Shown one piece after another: positions 37,201 to 46,482 of a stretch of DNA of 64,000 bases. The stretch's first letter is position 1. Each line of letters opens with the position of its first letter. This stretch comes from CAWATZ01 sp963784995 (lineage in GTDB: Bacteria > Planctomycetota > Planctomycetia > Gemmatales > Gemmataceae): the NCBI GenBank assembly GCA_963784995.1, contig CAWATZ010000002.1, positions 620,001 through 684,000 of the forward strand, read 5' to 3'. Under the pieces are notes generated by a model. The model ran no database searches and had not been told where the DNA came from. It worked only from the letters and a program-made list of their open reading frames with translations. The position numbers and the translations under genes were made by a program.

Positions 37201-37508
37201 GCATGAGTTCCGGCAACACGCTGCTGGCCCACGCGGTCGGCGCGGGCAAGACCTTCACGATGGCCGCCACCGGCATGAAGATGAAGCAGGCCGGCCTCAT
37301 CAAGAAGCCGATGTACGTGGTCCCCAACCACCTGCTGGAGCAGTTTTCCCGCGAGTTCATGCAGCTTTATCCCAACGCCAAGCTGCTCGTCGCCGCCAAG
37401 GAGGACCTGACCCGCGACCGCCGCAAGTTCTTAACCGCCAAGATCGCCAGCGGCGAGTGGGATGGCATTATCGTCACCCACAGCAGCTTCGAGCGCATCG
37501 GCATGTAG
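34203..37508 (+). CDS. Giant N6-adenine methylase / SNF2-type helicase, N-terminal half
   Basis: Reads from ATG 34203, but the first ~140 codons overlap the better-supported gene at 34312-34629 in another frame, so the true start may be later (a TTG at 34779 is one option). Pro-rich linker, then an N6-methylase domain: ILEPGCGIGNFM (AdoMet motif I) and AAIGNVPFAD (catalytic NVPF, in the NPPY position). Then comes the start of a helicase: RPHQNDAVWRG and Walker A AHAVGAGKTFTMAA. Proteins of this kind (DarB-like or N12-class methylases) are carried by phages, plasmids and ICEs and are linked to anti-restriction. The frame breaks at 37508 after SSFERIGM. Confidence 0.75.
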   Translation: MRKKPPSSDQPSLFPTGFDDSTEQQKPVSYSTEGDHHAVQDHSPRTPATTSGVARTATEDTPAAADSGELRQGAEGLAPGLEDQPLGGESGQRPEPDRERGPGDGAQGIGGSFAARVSAGRDRGSFARPGNSVRPKSFVAQVTGSRRQRSLFDLPPETPPSDDPAQEPAPRPVSPPVPSGDAVTSPDRPSPPLQETGSTAGISIASGGKGKARDILAAIRTVQTIEQEQRPATQEEKQTLARFAGFGPVALSLFPDPVSGTYKDAGWQALGEELKTLLTPAEYDSAKRTTFTAFYTSPTVIASIHEAISRLGVPANATILEPGCGIGNFMSHGQPGTRFIGIEMDAISGRIAKALHPGADIRIENFRDTRLPEIDAAIGNVPFADVKLDYHGQKLSLHDFFIAKSVDALKPGGVLALVTSHYTLDKQNAGVRETLASKADFVGAIRLPSDAFKREGTAVVTDILFLRKRATGEAEHHADPDWLGVTPLAIEGAEVGINTYFHHHPDMVLGTWTRKDTLYGGEGYSVTGSGDLGEQLRAAIQRLTPHSLRGPVSTPSNDGVEPDPAIRRGLTFTPPPPDRHIDEGSFFIGDNRVIHQLQDGQGVPVVYGGTTLKADGTLIGKRLAALVGLRDRARRVLQSQNEGWPESHRRDARGDLNTAYDSFARTYGPINKTTFGETADGTVIRRMPNIVKFKEDPDAMLVMSLEDYDEVTGNAAKAAIMTKDVVGKTPPITKVASAEEGLLVSLNQRGAVDLPFIGTLYGKTKSQIVAELGDLIFPDPQSRTWQTADAYLSGNVRAKLAAAEGAGPQFARNVNALRSVQPEDVLPGDIDANLGAPWIPERDIQAFSGDLFHVDPSAVPVAHLKKDAVWSLDAGYAAKASVAATSEFGTSRANGTWLLELALNMKSPTLYDTVMAGDREERVVNQEATMAAREKQKLIKEKFRSWVFSDPDRTERLVRIYNDTYNNLRPRLFDGSHLDFPGMNQAIALRPHQNDAVWRGMSSGNTLLAHAVGAGKTFTMAATGMKMKQAGLIKKPMYVVPNHLLEQFSREFMQLYPNAKLLVAAKEDLTRDRRKFLTAKIASGEWDGIIVTHSSFERIGM
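34312..34629 (+). CDS. Small helical conserved protein (105 aa) overlapping the methylase frame
   Basis: MQYKTIVLELLQQRAELHEQ, then long helices (RRLLPTLESYARELRDSHL, ALEMALKELEDRLPP). A textbook GAAGGAGACCACC site precedes ATG. Codon third positions are GC-rich in this frame, so it rather than the overlapping frame is real here. It sits directly upstream of the methylase-helicase. Function unknown. Confidence 0.7.
   Translation: MQYKTIVLELLQQRAELHEQLRKTRRLLPTLESYARELRDSHLAWKTSLSEANPGRDPSQIASEALEMALKELEDRLPPASPPDETEDLSLDQAIAFVRNPSSRK
35833..35908. repeat. REP-like nested palindrome inserted in frame in the methylase-helicase
   Basis: Three stems: CCCCGC..GCGGGG (35833-35851), CCGTCA-AA-TGACGG (35865-35878) and CCCCGCCATACGGCGGGG (35891-35908). 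Outer arms are GGGGTCCGGT and ACCGGACCCC. It is read as about 26 low-complexity residues (HSLRGPVSTPSNDGVEPDP...) between two normal domain segments, without breaking the frame. Confidence 0.65.
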
Positions 37509-39777
37509 CCGCGACTACCAGGAGAAATTCCTCCGGGAGCAGATCGCCGAATATGACGAGTTGCTGCGCGAACACGCAGGCGCGAAGGGAGCCGGCCGCA
37601 ATCTCATCAAGACCATCGAGAAGCAGAAGGCGGCGCAGGGCGGAACGCCTGAAGAACCTGCTCGCCGAGGATAAGAAGGATGACGGGCTGGTGTTCGACG
37701 AACTTGGGGTCGATCACGTCTTCATCGACGAGGCGCATTATTTCAAGAACCTGGAGACGCCCACCAAGATGGATCGCGTCGCCGGCATCCAGACCGGCGG
37801 CTCGCGAACGGGCCTTCGACGTGTATATGAAAGCCCGTTACCTGGGCGAGCAACATGCCGGGCATGGGGTGACGTTCGCCACCGGCACGCCGATTTCCAA
37901 CACGATGGTCGAGATGTACACATCCAACGATTCCTCGACCCCGAGGGGCTGCGGAGCCGGGGGCTGGAGCATTTCGACGCCTGGGCGGCCACCTTCGGCG
38001 AAGTCATCGACACGATGGAAATTTCCCCCGACGGTGCGGGACTCCGGCCACGCAGCCGGTTCGCCCGCTTCACCAACCTGCCGGAACTCCAGCAGATGTT
38101 CCGGGCATTCTCCGACGTGCAGACGGCCGAGATGCTGAACCTGCCCCGACCCGCCTTGGAAGGCGGCAAGCCCATCGTCGTCGCCTGCCCGATGTCCGAA
38201 GAACAGCACGGCCTCCAGCAGGAGCTGGTGGAACGCTACGAGCGGCTGCGCTCGCAAAAAGTCGATCCGCAGGGAAGACAACGCCCTGGCCATCACCACC
38301 GACGGACGCAAGCTCGCCACCGACGCACGGATGCTGTCGGCCACGGCTCCCGATTTCCCGGAATCGAAGATCAATCGGTTAGTGGAAAACGTCACGGCCA
38401 CCTGGAACCGCACCGCTGCGACACGCGGCACGCAGATGATCTTCGCCGACATGGGGGTCAACCCGACTGCCTGGGGGTATTCGCCCTACGAGGACATCAT
38501 CAAAAAACTCATCGCTGCCGGCGTTCCGGCCGAGCAGATCGCCGCCATCGGCGACGCCGAATCCGACGCCAAGAAACAGGCCCTCTTCGAGAAGGTGAGG
38601 CAAGGTTCGGTGCGCGTGCTGATCGGCAGCACCCAGAAAATGGGCACCGGCACCAACGTCCAGAAACGCCTCGTCGCCTTGCATCACCTTGACGCCCCGT
38701 GGAAGCCGGCCGAGGTCGAGCAACGCGATGGCCGCATCCTGCGCCAGGGAAACGAGAACGAGGAAGTGGCGATCTACCGCTACGTCACCGAAGGGTCATT
38801 CGACGCCTATATGTGGCAGGCGTTAGAGACCAAGGCCCGGTTCATCGGCCAGGTCATCACCGGCGATAACGCCGCCACGGCGTGCCGAGGACATTGGCGG
38901 CCAGGAACTCTCCTACGCCGAGGTCAAGGCCATTGCCTCGGGCAACCCGGCGGTCCTGACCCTGGCCGAGGCCGACGCCGAACTGCAACGGCTCAACCTG
39001 CTCAAAAAGAACCACCTGGACGAGCAATACGTCGCCCGGCGTAGCGTGCGGGATTTGCCGGGAACCATCGGCCGGCTGTCGGAGCGGTTGACCCACCTGA
39101 CCGCCGACAAGGCCACAGCCACGGCCCATGCCGACGACCGGGTTACCATTGGCAACCGGGCGTACTCGCGGGACGATGTGCAGGCCGCCCTCGGCGATGC
39201 CACTGCGACCGCTTGCCGGAAAGGGTCACGCAGAAGCAACGCGTTTCCGCTCGGCATCTATCGCGGCCTGCGATTCGGCATGGTTCTCAACCCGCAATTT
39301 CTCACCCGAGGTGTATCTCGAAGGAGCGACGACCCGCCAGGACACGTTGTCACGCGATCATCACGGACCGCGTGCCGTTCTCAACGCCCTGGAACGCCTG
39401 GCCAACGCCTACGGCCCCGAATGCGACCGTGTCCGGCAAGACCTCGCTATCGCCGAGTCCCAGCTTCGCGATTACCAGGCACGGCTGGGCACGCCATTCA
39501 CTCTTGATGCCTACCTGTCCGAACTGACCGCCTTGCGTGACCAACTCAAGGCCGGGCTTTCCGGCGCGGCCCATCAGCCAGACAACGAGGAAGGCGCCGA
39601 GCGTTTCCGAGACTGCCGACAAGATCAAAACGCTCAAGGCCGCCCACAGCATCGAGGCCACGCCGCAGCGTGCCCGCCAGAAGCACTCCACCGCCGAGGA
39701 ACCCGTCACCGCCCGTATCCGCCGCCGGACGGAAACAGTTTCCGCCTCAGCGTCGCCAGGAGGGCAGGCGCAGGCCA
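37509..39777 (+). pseudogene. Methylase-helicase, C-terminal half broken by many frameshifts
   Basis: The helicase continues in alternating frames: RDYQEKFLREQIAEYDELL (from ~37510); DGLVFDELGVDHVFIDEAHY (motif II, from ~37680); GVTFATGTPISNTMVEMY (motif III, ~37870); RFLDPEGLRSRGLEHFDAWA; DNALAITTDGRKLATDARML (~38280); VLIGSTQKMGTGTNVQKRLV then PAEVEQRDGRILRQGNENEE (motifs V-VI, ~38640-38760); GGQELSYAEVKAIASGNPAV; then VLNALERLANAYGPE and EEPVTARIRRR. At least six frame changes occur in about 2.2 kb. All SF2 motifs remain recognisable, so the loss is either recent or an assembly problem. Confidence 0.75.
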
Positions 39778-40589
39778 TGCTCGACGCCTTCGCCAGTGTC
39801 GGGGCGCACGGCTTCGACCTCACCCTTACCGACGCTGCCGGCGACAAGGTCGGGTTCCACCCCGGCCACACCATCGAGGGGCTACGCCCGGCGCTGGACC
39901 AGATGCTTCTCGACGCAGTGGCGCTCCAGCACAACATGATCGTCCGGCCGCGAACCGACCGGGCCACGCTCGTCCAACTCGACGATCTTGATGCCGCAGC
40001 TGCGGAGCGCGTGAAACCCGCATCGTTCCTGATCCTCTGCACCAGCCCCGGCAACTATCAGGCATGGGTCGCCGTGGACGAGGCGGATGCCGACTTCGCG
40101 CGGCGGCTGAAGAAGGGAGCCGGAGCCGACCCGGCTGCATCGGGGGCCACCCGCGTCAGCGGCAGCCTGAATTTCAAGGCGAAGTACGCACCCGCGTTTC
40201 CCCGTGTGGAGACGGTCTACACCAGCCCCGGCCTGGTCGTGACCAAGGACAGGCTGGAGGCCCTCGGCCTGGCGGCACCCCCGGAGAGGACGGAGCCCGT
40301 TTCGCCCCCGGCCCGTGGTTTCACCCGGCGCGTCGGCCCCCGGAGATGGCCGGACTACCGGCGTTGCGTCGAGAATGCGCCACCGGCCCAAGAGGGCGGC
40401 CGACCCGACATCAGCCGGGCGGATTTTACCTGGTGCATGACCGCCATCGATTGGGGCTGGGGCGTCGAGGAAACCGCCGCCCGGCTGTTGGAGGAGAGCA
40501 GCAAGGCCCAGGAAAACGGCGAGCCCTACGTCCAGCGGACGGCCCGAAACGCCGCGGCGGCGGTTGCGCGGCGGGGGCGGCAGCGGTAA
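39778..40589 (+). CDS. RepB-type DNA primase domain protein
   Basis: About 270 residues from ATG 39778 (AGGAGGGCAGG upstream); the frame is open from 39537. Family features: VRPRTDRATLVQLDDLD, FLILCTSPGNYQAWVAV, FARRLKKGAGADPAASGATR and GSLNFKAKYAP, as in plasmid replication primases with the RepB_primase fold. The C-terminal region has SRADFTWCMTAIDWGWGVEE. It probably primes lagging-strand or transfer replication of the element. The upstream helicase frame runs into it without a stop, probably because of the nearby indels. Confidence 0.8.
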
Positions 40590-40892
40590 CGAGAAGAAAT
40601 CATCCAGCAAGCCCGATATGCCTTTCCAGGAACGCCTTGCGATGGAGCGGCGATGCAAAGACGGCGGACCAAGCCCACCGTGATCCTCGTCGATGACCAG
40701 GACACACAGACGCGACCAGTCCATCGGTCTCTCCCCTGAATTTCTGCGGTACTTTCCGGTGAGCCGGAACGTCGCCGCAAGGAATGAACAGGAGGCCGGT
40801 CACGACCCACGACTGCGGCTGCTGCTGGCCTTGAGCCGGTGCCGAGCGGTCTGGTATCGTCAAGGTTGTGGTAATTTGAGAGGAAACAGGTG
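40590..40892. other. Short intergenic region after the primase
   Basis: 303 bases. A possible alternative C-terminus of the primase (PFQERLAMERRCKDGG) lies in a shifted frame. Otherwise nothing is seen except the GAGAGGAAACAG site for the next gene. Confidence 0.35.
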
Positions 40893-41393
40893 ATGACTAT
40901 GGGTGGTAAGTGCGTCTGCTGCGGCAAGCCTGTGACGGTGGAAGCCGTCGGAGTGTTTGCCGGGGCTGAGGTTGTGGGGTGCCTATGCGTGTCCTGCGCC
41001 GACCGGCAGACCATCGAGGGTGGCGGGGTCGTAATGGCTCTGTACCAAGAGGACAGCGCCGGCCGCTTTCCGCTGGGCAAAATCACCATCACGCGCGGCG
41101 CGGTCGCGGCCCTCGCGGATTCGGGAGAGCACGTCTGGACATTCCTCACGCGGCATGTGCGGGGCGACTGGGGCACGTTCGGGGTCTGTGACCAAACCGA
41201 ACTGACCGAGGACGAGCGCCGGCGTGGCTGGGAAGCGACCGAGGACGACGCGAAGATCAACAAGAGCAATCTGGTGAACCGCCGGGACAAGATCATGAGC
41301 GGATACCAGACCAACCGCCGGATAAGGCTCTGGGTCATCACCTCTCTGGATCGAGGGGGCGGGACGACGGTGCTGTTGCCGGAGGAGTATTGA
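40893..41393 (+). CDS. Hypothetical protein with N-terminal Cys clusters (166 aa)
   Basis: MTMGGKCVCCGKPVTVEAVG followed by VGCLCVSCADR: two Cys pairs (CVCC, CLCVSC) that look like a small zinc ribbon. Then a globular part with ITRGAVAALADSGEHVWTFL and, near the C-terminus, RRIRLWVITSLDRGGGTTVLL. The last segment looks like a conserved small-element motif. Function unknown. Confidence 0.6.
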   Translation: MTMGGKCVCCGKPVTVEAVGVFAGAEVVGCLCVSCADRQTIEGGGVVMALYQEDSAGRFPLGKITITRGAVAALADSGEHVWTFLTRHVRGDWGTFGVCDQTELTEDERRRGWEATEDDAKINKSNLVNRRDKIMSGYQTNRRIRLWVITSLDRGGGTTVLLPEEY

Positions 41394-41739
41394 CCGCCCA
41401 TGCACCCGCGATCACGCAGCGAAGCCTGGCCGACGCCTCGCAACACGCTGTCGAGTTCCTGATACTTTCCGCAGCCGGCACGACGGACCGAAGAAGCGGG
41501 TCCATGAAAGACCGTGCTCGCATCTTTCAGTCAGCAAAGGCATGCACATCCAGCCCATCTCCCCCTGTCCTGCCCGCACAGACCGCCAATTCGCCTCGTC
41601 TCTTTTGAGCGTTTATCAACGAATACCCTTGAATTGGCGCACGACCGTGGTATCCTGATGCAAAATGCTGCAAGTTGCGGCAAGACGCAAGGTATTCGGC
41701 CCCGAGTGGTTGTGAGCCATGCCAAGGCGAAGGCAAGAG
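41394..41739. other. Intergenic, nothing recognised
   Basis: About 345 bases without a supported gene or repeat. Confidence 0.35.
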
Positions 41740-41916
41740 ATGAGCCGCTTTTCTGTTCCGGTGACCACCGAGCAGAAATCGATTCTTGAGGACATGGCGG
41801 CTGAAAGCAATTTGTCGATTGCTCGCGTTCTGCAAGAAGCCGTCAAGGAGTTCATTGAACGGCACCCGGAACGCGCCCTTCGGCTTCTTGATTACGCCAA
41901 GCAGGAGACCCAGTGA
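41740..41916 (+). CDS. Ribbon-helix-helix (CopG-like) DNA-binding protein
   Basis: About 58 residues (an upstream in-frame ATG at 41719 would add seven). RFSVPVTTEQKSILEDMAAE forms the ribbon and helix A; LSIARVLQEAVKEFIERHPE forms helix B. Likely a small repressor. It lies directly upstream of the defence cluster, with 185 bases between, so it is a candidate regulator of it, but it could equally belong to the backbone. Confidence 0.65.
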   Translation: MSRFSVPVTTEQKSILEDMAAESNLSIARVLQEAVKEFIERHPERALRLLDYAKQETQ

Positions 41917-42101
41917 CCGGCTCGTACCTTGTCCCTGCGCGCCCGTCGCTCCGCTTTCGGGAACAAGCGGTGGAAACGATTGGGCTTCTTCTGTCATCGA
42001 CCACTGGGCCACCGACGTCCTGAGCCTGCCTTCAAAGGCGGCACGCATGTACCTTGTTGCTCGCGCCCGTGCGCAGGCAGCCATACATCACAGGGTCTGC
42101 C

Positions 42102-43025
42102 ATGACTTTTCGATTCTCCGGGCACGAGACGTTTCCGTGCCGTTACGCTTGGCTCCCGAAAGCCTACGCCGCACTTGCGGCAGACGCGGAAGCGTTTGCC
42201 AAGGAAGAGGAGGCCATGATCGGCCTTGGCGTCGGGAAAAACATGGTTCGTTCTATCCGGTTCTGGACCCAGGCCGCAGGCATCGCGGCCCCACGACGCG
42301 CGGGGGGCTACGAGATCACCCCATTCGGACGAGCGGTCTTCGGCAGAAAAGGACATGACCCTTTCCTGGAGGACACCCGCACTCTCTGGCTTATTCATTG
42401 GAACCTCTCCAGCCAGGCAACCGATCCATTATTCGCGTGGGACTACCTGCTCAATCTCTGGCAAGAGCCTGAGTTCAGCAGGTCTTCCGTTCTTCGTGCC
42501 TTCAGGAAGGAAGCCGAGAAGCAGGAGCGGACGCTTTCCGACGTTACTCTGGAGCAGCATTTTGAGACCTTTCTCCACACTTACGTCCCAACGCGAAGTC
42601 GAAAGGGCGACATACAAGAGGACAACCTGGATTGCCCGCTCGTTGAACTTGAACTCATTCAACCCGTCGGAGAACGCCGGATCGACCAGTCCGGAAAACG
42701 GGAGCCAATTTACGCCTTCCGCCGCGAGGAGAAACCTGGGGTCACCCCGGAGTTGTTCGTCTATTGCCTTGACGAGTATTGGAGAAGCCGCAGAGCGAGC
42801 GAAAAGACACTCACGTTCCGGGATGTGGCGTTTGGGCATGGCAGTCCGGGTCAGGTCTTCAAGCTTTCGGAGGGCGATGTTCGACGCCGTCTCGAAGCCA
42901 TCGAAATCGAGTCGGGCGGTATTTTCCGCTATCGCGAGTCTGCGGCACAACAACAACTCTTCCAGGGAAAGACAGACAACCACGACCTGCTCCGCGCGAT
43001 CTACGAGGTGGCCGCCCCATGCTGA
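42102..43025 (+). CDS. DUF4007 family protein (first gene of the sulfur-linked defence cluster)
   Basis: 307 residues. MTFRFSGHETFPCRYAWLPK and MIGLGVGKNMVRSIRFW are the family's diagnostic N-terminal stretches. Later parts include EDTRTLWLIHWNL and WDYLLNLWQEPEF. The family appears built from winged-helix units and lacks catalytic residues; it is found in gene neighbourhoods with DndC-like PAPS reductases. It overlaps the next gene by seven bases. Expected role: DNA-binding or adaptor component; inferred from context. Confidence 0.75.
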   Translation: MTFRFSGHETFPCRYAWLPKAYAALAADAEAFAKEEEAMIGLGVGKNMVRSIRFWTQAAGIAAPRRAGGYEITPFGRAVFGRKGHDPFLEDTRTLWLIHWNLSSQATDPLFAWDYLLNLWQEPEFSRSSVLRAFRKEAEKQERTLSDVTLEQHFETFLHTYVPTRSRKGDIQEDNLDCPLVELELIQPVGERRIDQSGKREPIYAFRREEKPGVTPELFVYCLDEYWRSRRASEKTLTFRDVAFGHGSPGQVFKLSEGDVRRRLEAIEIESGGIFRYRESAAQQQLFQGKTDNHDLLRAIYEVAAPC

Positions 43026-46000
43026 AAACCAGAATCGCCGATTTGTTTCAGGTGAGGAATCGCTTTGTCCGCTCCGCGCAGCTTGAGCGCGACTTTTATG
43101 ACCCGGATGCCCTAAAGGGGTATGTCCTTACACCGTCCGCCAAGACCGGATTCGAGCGGCTCGCGGGCGGGCTTGCCCCGCGTTCCTCCCAGCGGGCCTG
43201 GCGGTTGACCGGCGATTTCGGGACAGGCAAATCGTCCTTCGCCCTGGCCTTGGCCCACTTGTTCGGAGGCGATGATACCGGCCTGCCAGTTGACCTCCGG
43301 CGGTCAGTCGATTTTCGTGGACTAGGCGTCAAGCGACCGAATCTTCTTCCGGTTCTCGTTACGGGGTCGCGGTCCCACATCGGAACGGCAATCCTTGCAG
43401 CGCTAACCCGGCGCTTGAAGAGATTTGTCCGCGGGGCCGGCCGCCGCAGATTGTCGAGAAGGCAAGGGCAGCCGCCCGCAAGCCGGAACAGGAAAGCGCA
43501 GACGTCGCAATAAGCCTCCTCAGCGAGGCCGCTTCGTATCTTCGCGAAAACGAAAAAGCATCAGGTGTCCTCCTGGTGCTGGACGAACTCGGAAAGTTCC
43601 TTGAGTACGCCGCGATTCACCCCGAGCGGCAAGACATCTACTTCCTTCAAACCCTTGCTGAGGCCGCGGCCCGAAGCCGAGAGGCGCCGTTCGTTGTGAT
43701 AGGGCTCCTCCACCAAGGCTTTCAGGCCTACGCCGAGCAGCTATCGCAGCCAGCCCAGAAGGAATGGGAAAAGGTTGCCGGTCGCTTTGAAGAAATCCTG
43801 TTCGACCAACCGCTCGAACAGGCATCGACGCTCGTTGCCAATGCGCTGAACGTTCGCCTTGCGATGCTCCCTCCTGGAGCGGCAAAGGAACTCGCTCGGG
43901 ACATGACGCGAGCCCTCGATCTGGGATGGTATGGACCCGAGGCCGGACGTGAAGCACTTACTGCCATTGCACCAGGCCTTTATCCACTCCACCCCACCCT
44001 CATTCCTGTTCTTGTGCGATTGTTCAGCCGGTTCGGTCAGAACGAGCGATCACTCTACAGCTTTCTCCTCTCTGACGAGCCGCACGCCCTCCAGGTCTTC
44101 GCGAGGCAACCGGCCGCAGCCGGAAGGTTCTATCGAATTCACAACCTCTACGACTACGCCCGGGCGGCGTTTGGCCATCGGCTTGCCATCCAGAGCTACC
44201 GGAGCCATTGGAACCAGATCGAATCGGTCGTTGAGAGCTACCCTCGGGACGACGAAGCGGGGCTCGAAGTGCTGAAAACGGTCGCGGTGCTGAATCTTAT
44301 TGACTCCCCGCACCATCTTGCGACTGAAGAGGCGGTCTCGCTCGCCGTTTCTGGCACCGAAGCCGGAGCAAACAAACGCATGAAATCCACACTCCGCGAT
44401 TTGCAGCGGGGGAAGGTTGTCCTTTATTTCCGGGGGGCAGCCGGAGGCTACTGCCTCTGGCCGCACACCAGCGTGAACCTTGAGCGAGCGTACCAGGAAG
44501 CGTTAAAGGCGGTTCCCACGTCTTCACGGGTCGGCGCGGCCATCCAGTCCGACCTGGAGACCCGCCCGCTTGTCGCCCGCCGGCACTATATCGAGACCGG
44601 AAACCTCAGACACTTTGCCGTCGAATATGCTCCTCCAGCCGACCTTCCGGCGCTCTTGGAGCGCGGCCCCCAGGGAGCGGACGGCCAGATTCTTGTGGCA
44701 CTCTGCGAGACACCAGCGGAACGAGAAACGGCTATCTCGTTCGCTCAAGGGCCTTCCCTCCGGAATCAACACCAAGTCCTTGTAGCCGTGCCGCAACCGC
44801 TCCGCGGGCTTGCAAGCCTACTTGCCGAGGTGCAGCGCTGGGAGTGGGTCGGACGAAACATCCCGGAACTGGCCCACGACGAATTCGCTCAGGAAGAGGT
44901 TTCCCGGCAGCTCGCCGCCGCGAGGCAGGTTCTTGAAAAGCGCGTGCGGACCTATATCGGGATTCGACAGTTCGGTGAAAAAACCGACCTGCAATGGTTC
45001 TACCGCGGAAAGCCGGCTTCGATTCACGGCGGGAGAGAGTTACTTGAACGCCTTTCCACCGTCTGTGACAAGGTTTTCGATAACGCTCCCCTGTTCCGAA
45101 ATGAACTCGTGAATCGCCATTCGCTGAGTTCGGCCGCCGCCGCCGCCCGGTTGCGCCTCATCGAGCAGATTCTCAGCACCCCGGGCGAACCGCTCCTTGG
45201 CATGGATTCGGCAAAAAAGCCGCCTGAAATGTCCATGTACCTCTCGGTGCTTCACGCGGCGGGTCTCCATCGTGAAGAAGATGGAGTGTGGCGAATCGCA
45301 GAGCCGCTGGCAGGTGACGACCCAAGTAATGTCCGTCCTCTCCTCGCTCGCATCCTGGAGGTATTGGAGGCACGTCGTGGAGGGCGGGTCAAGGTTGTGG
45401 ACCTGTTCGCGGAGCTTCGTCGTCCGCCTTTTGGTCTCAGGGACGGACTCGCGCCACTCCTCCTGGCGGTCTTCGCAGCCATTCACGAACGGGACGTGGC
45501 GTTCTACGAGAATGGGCGTTTTCTCCGTGAAGTCACGGGGTATGAATTTCAACGGCTTACGAAGGCCACGGAATCGTTTGAAATCCAGTATTGCAGGATT
45601 GGCGGGGTTCGCGCCGTTGTCTTCGAGAAGCTCTTTCGGGCATAAATCCAGGAAAAAAGCAAGACGGCATAGATATTCTCGATGTTGTGAAGCCGCTGTT
45701 CACATTTGCGAACGACCTTCCCCACTACGCCCATCGGACGGCTGCTCTATCTCCCGATGCGGCGGCCATTCGGGCCGCGCTTACGAATGCCGAAGAACCC
45801 GCGACTCTCCTTTTCCGCCAGCTTCCGGAGGCTCTGGGGCTTGAGCCGTTTGAGAGTGACGACGAGCCGAGCCCGAATCGAGTGAAACGATTCGTGGAGA
45901 GGCTTCGGGCTTCCCTTGACGAGCTTGGGAACCTCTATCCTGAACTTCTCCGCCGTATGCTCGCTGACATCCATGCCGCATTTGAGCGACCCGGCGACAC

Positions 46001-46466
46001 CGAGGAAGCCCGGTCGGCCCTGTCGAGCGCGGCGGAGCGGGTGCTCGTGTCCGTCTCGGAGCCGCGGCTCAAGACGCTTTGTCTCAGGCTGCATGACCGC
46101 ACCCTCCCCGATCGCGAATGGGTCGAGTCCATCGGCAGTTTGCTTTGCTCGAAGCCGCCTGGAAAGTGGCTTGACGGCGACGCGGCGTTCTTCCGGGATG
46201 AACTCGCACGCCTAGCGCGCCAGTTCCGCCGGGTCGAGAGCACGGTCTTCGTCGCAGGAAGCAGCCACGCCATGCGCGTCGCCATCACCTGCCAAGATGG
46301 TACAGAGGTCGAGCAGGTGGTATACCTGGAAGGGGCAGAAGATGCACGGGCAGCTGAAATTGAATCGGCTGTGGCGAAGCTTCTCGCCAAGGAGGGCCGG
46401 GTCGGATTGGTCGCGGCGACACGGGCAATCAGGAGCCGGCTCGCCCTTGGTCGTCCAGAGGCGTGA
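43019..46466 (+). CDS. Very large P-loop ATPase of the defence cluster (two frameshifts)
   Basis: About 1148 residues when breaks near 43435 and 45640 are bridged. N-terminus RIADLFQVRNRFVRSAQLERD; Walker A GDFGTGKSSFALALA (residue ~68); after the first break the Walker B-like LLVLDELGKFLEYAA; then a long helical body. After the second break it continues DGIDILDVVKPLFTFANDLP to the end. Size and layout recall the large AAA/STAND-like ATPases of BREX (BrxC type), but I cannot claim orthology. The first break skips from AALTRRLKRF to the frame of VEKARAAARKPEQ; the second is one missing base at CGGGCATAAATCC. Immediately upstream of the kinase gene. Confidence 0.65.
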
Positions 46467-46482
46467 TAAAAAGGCTGTTTTC

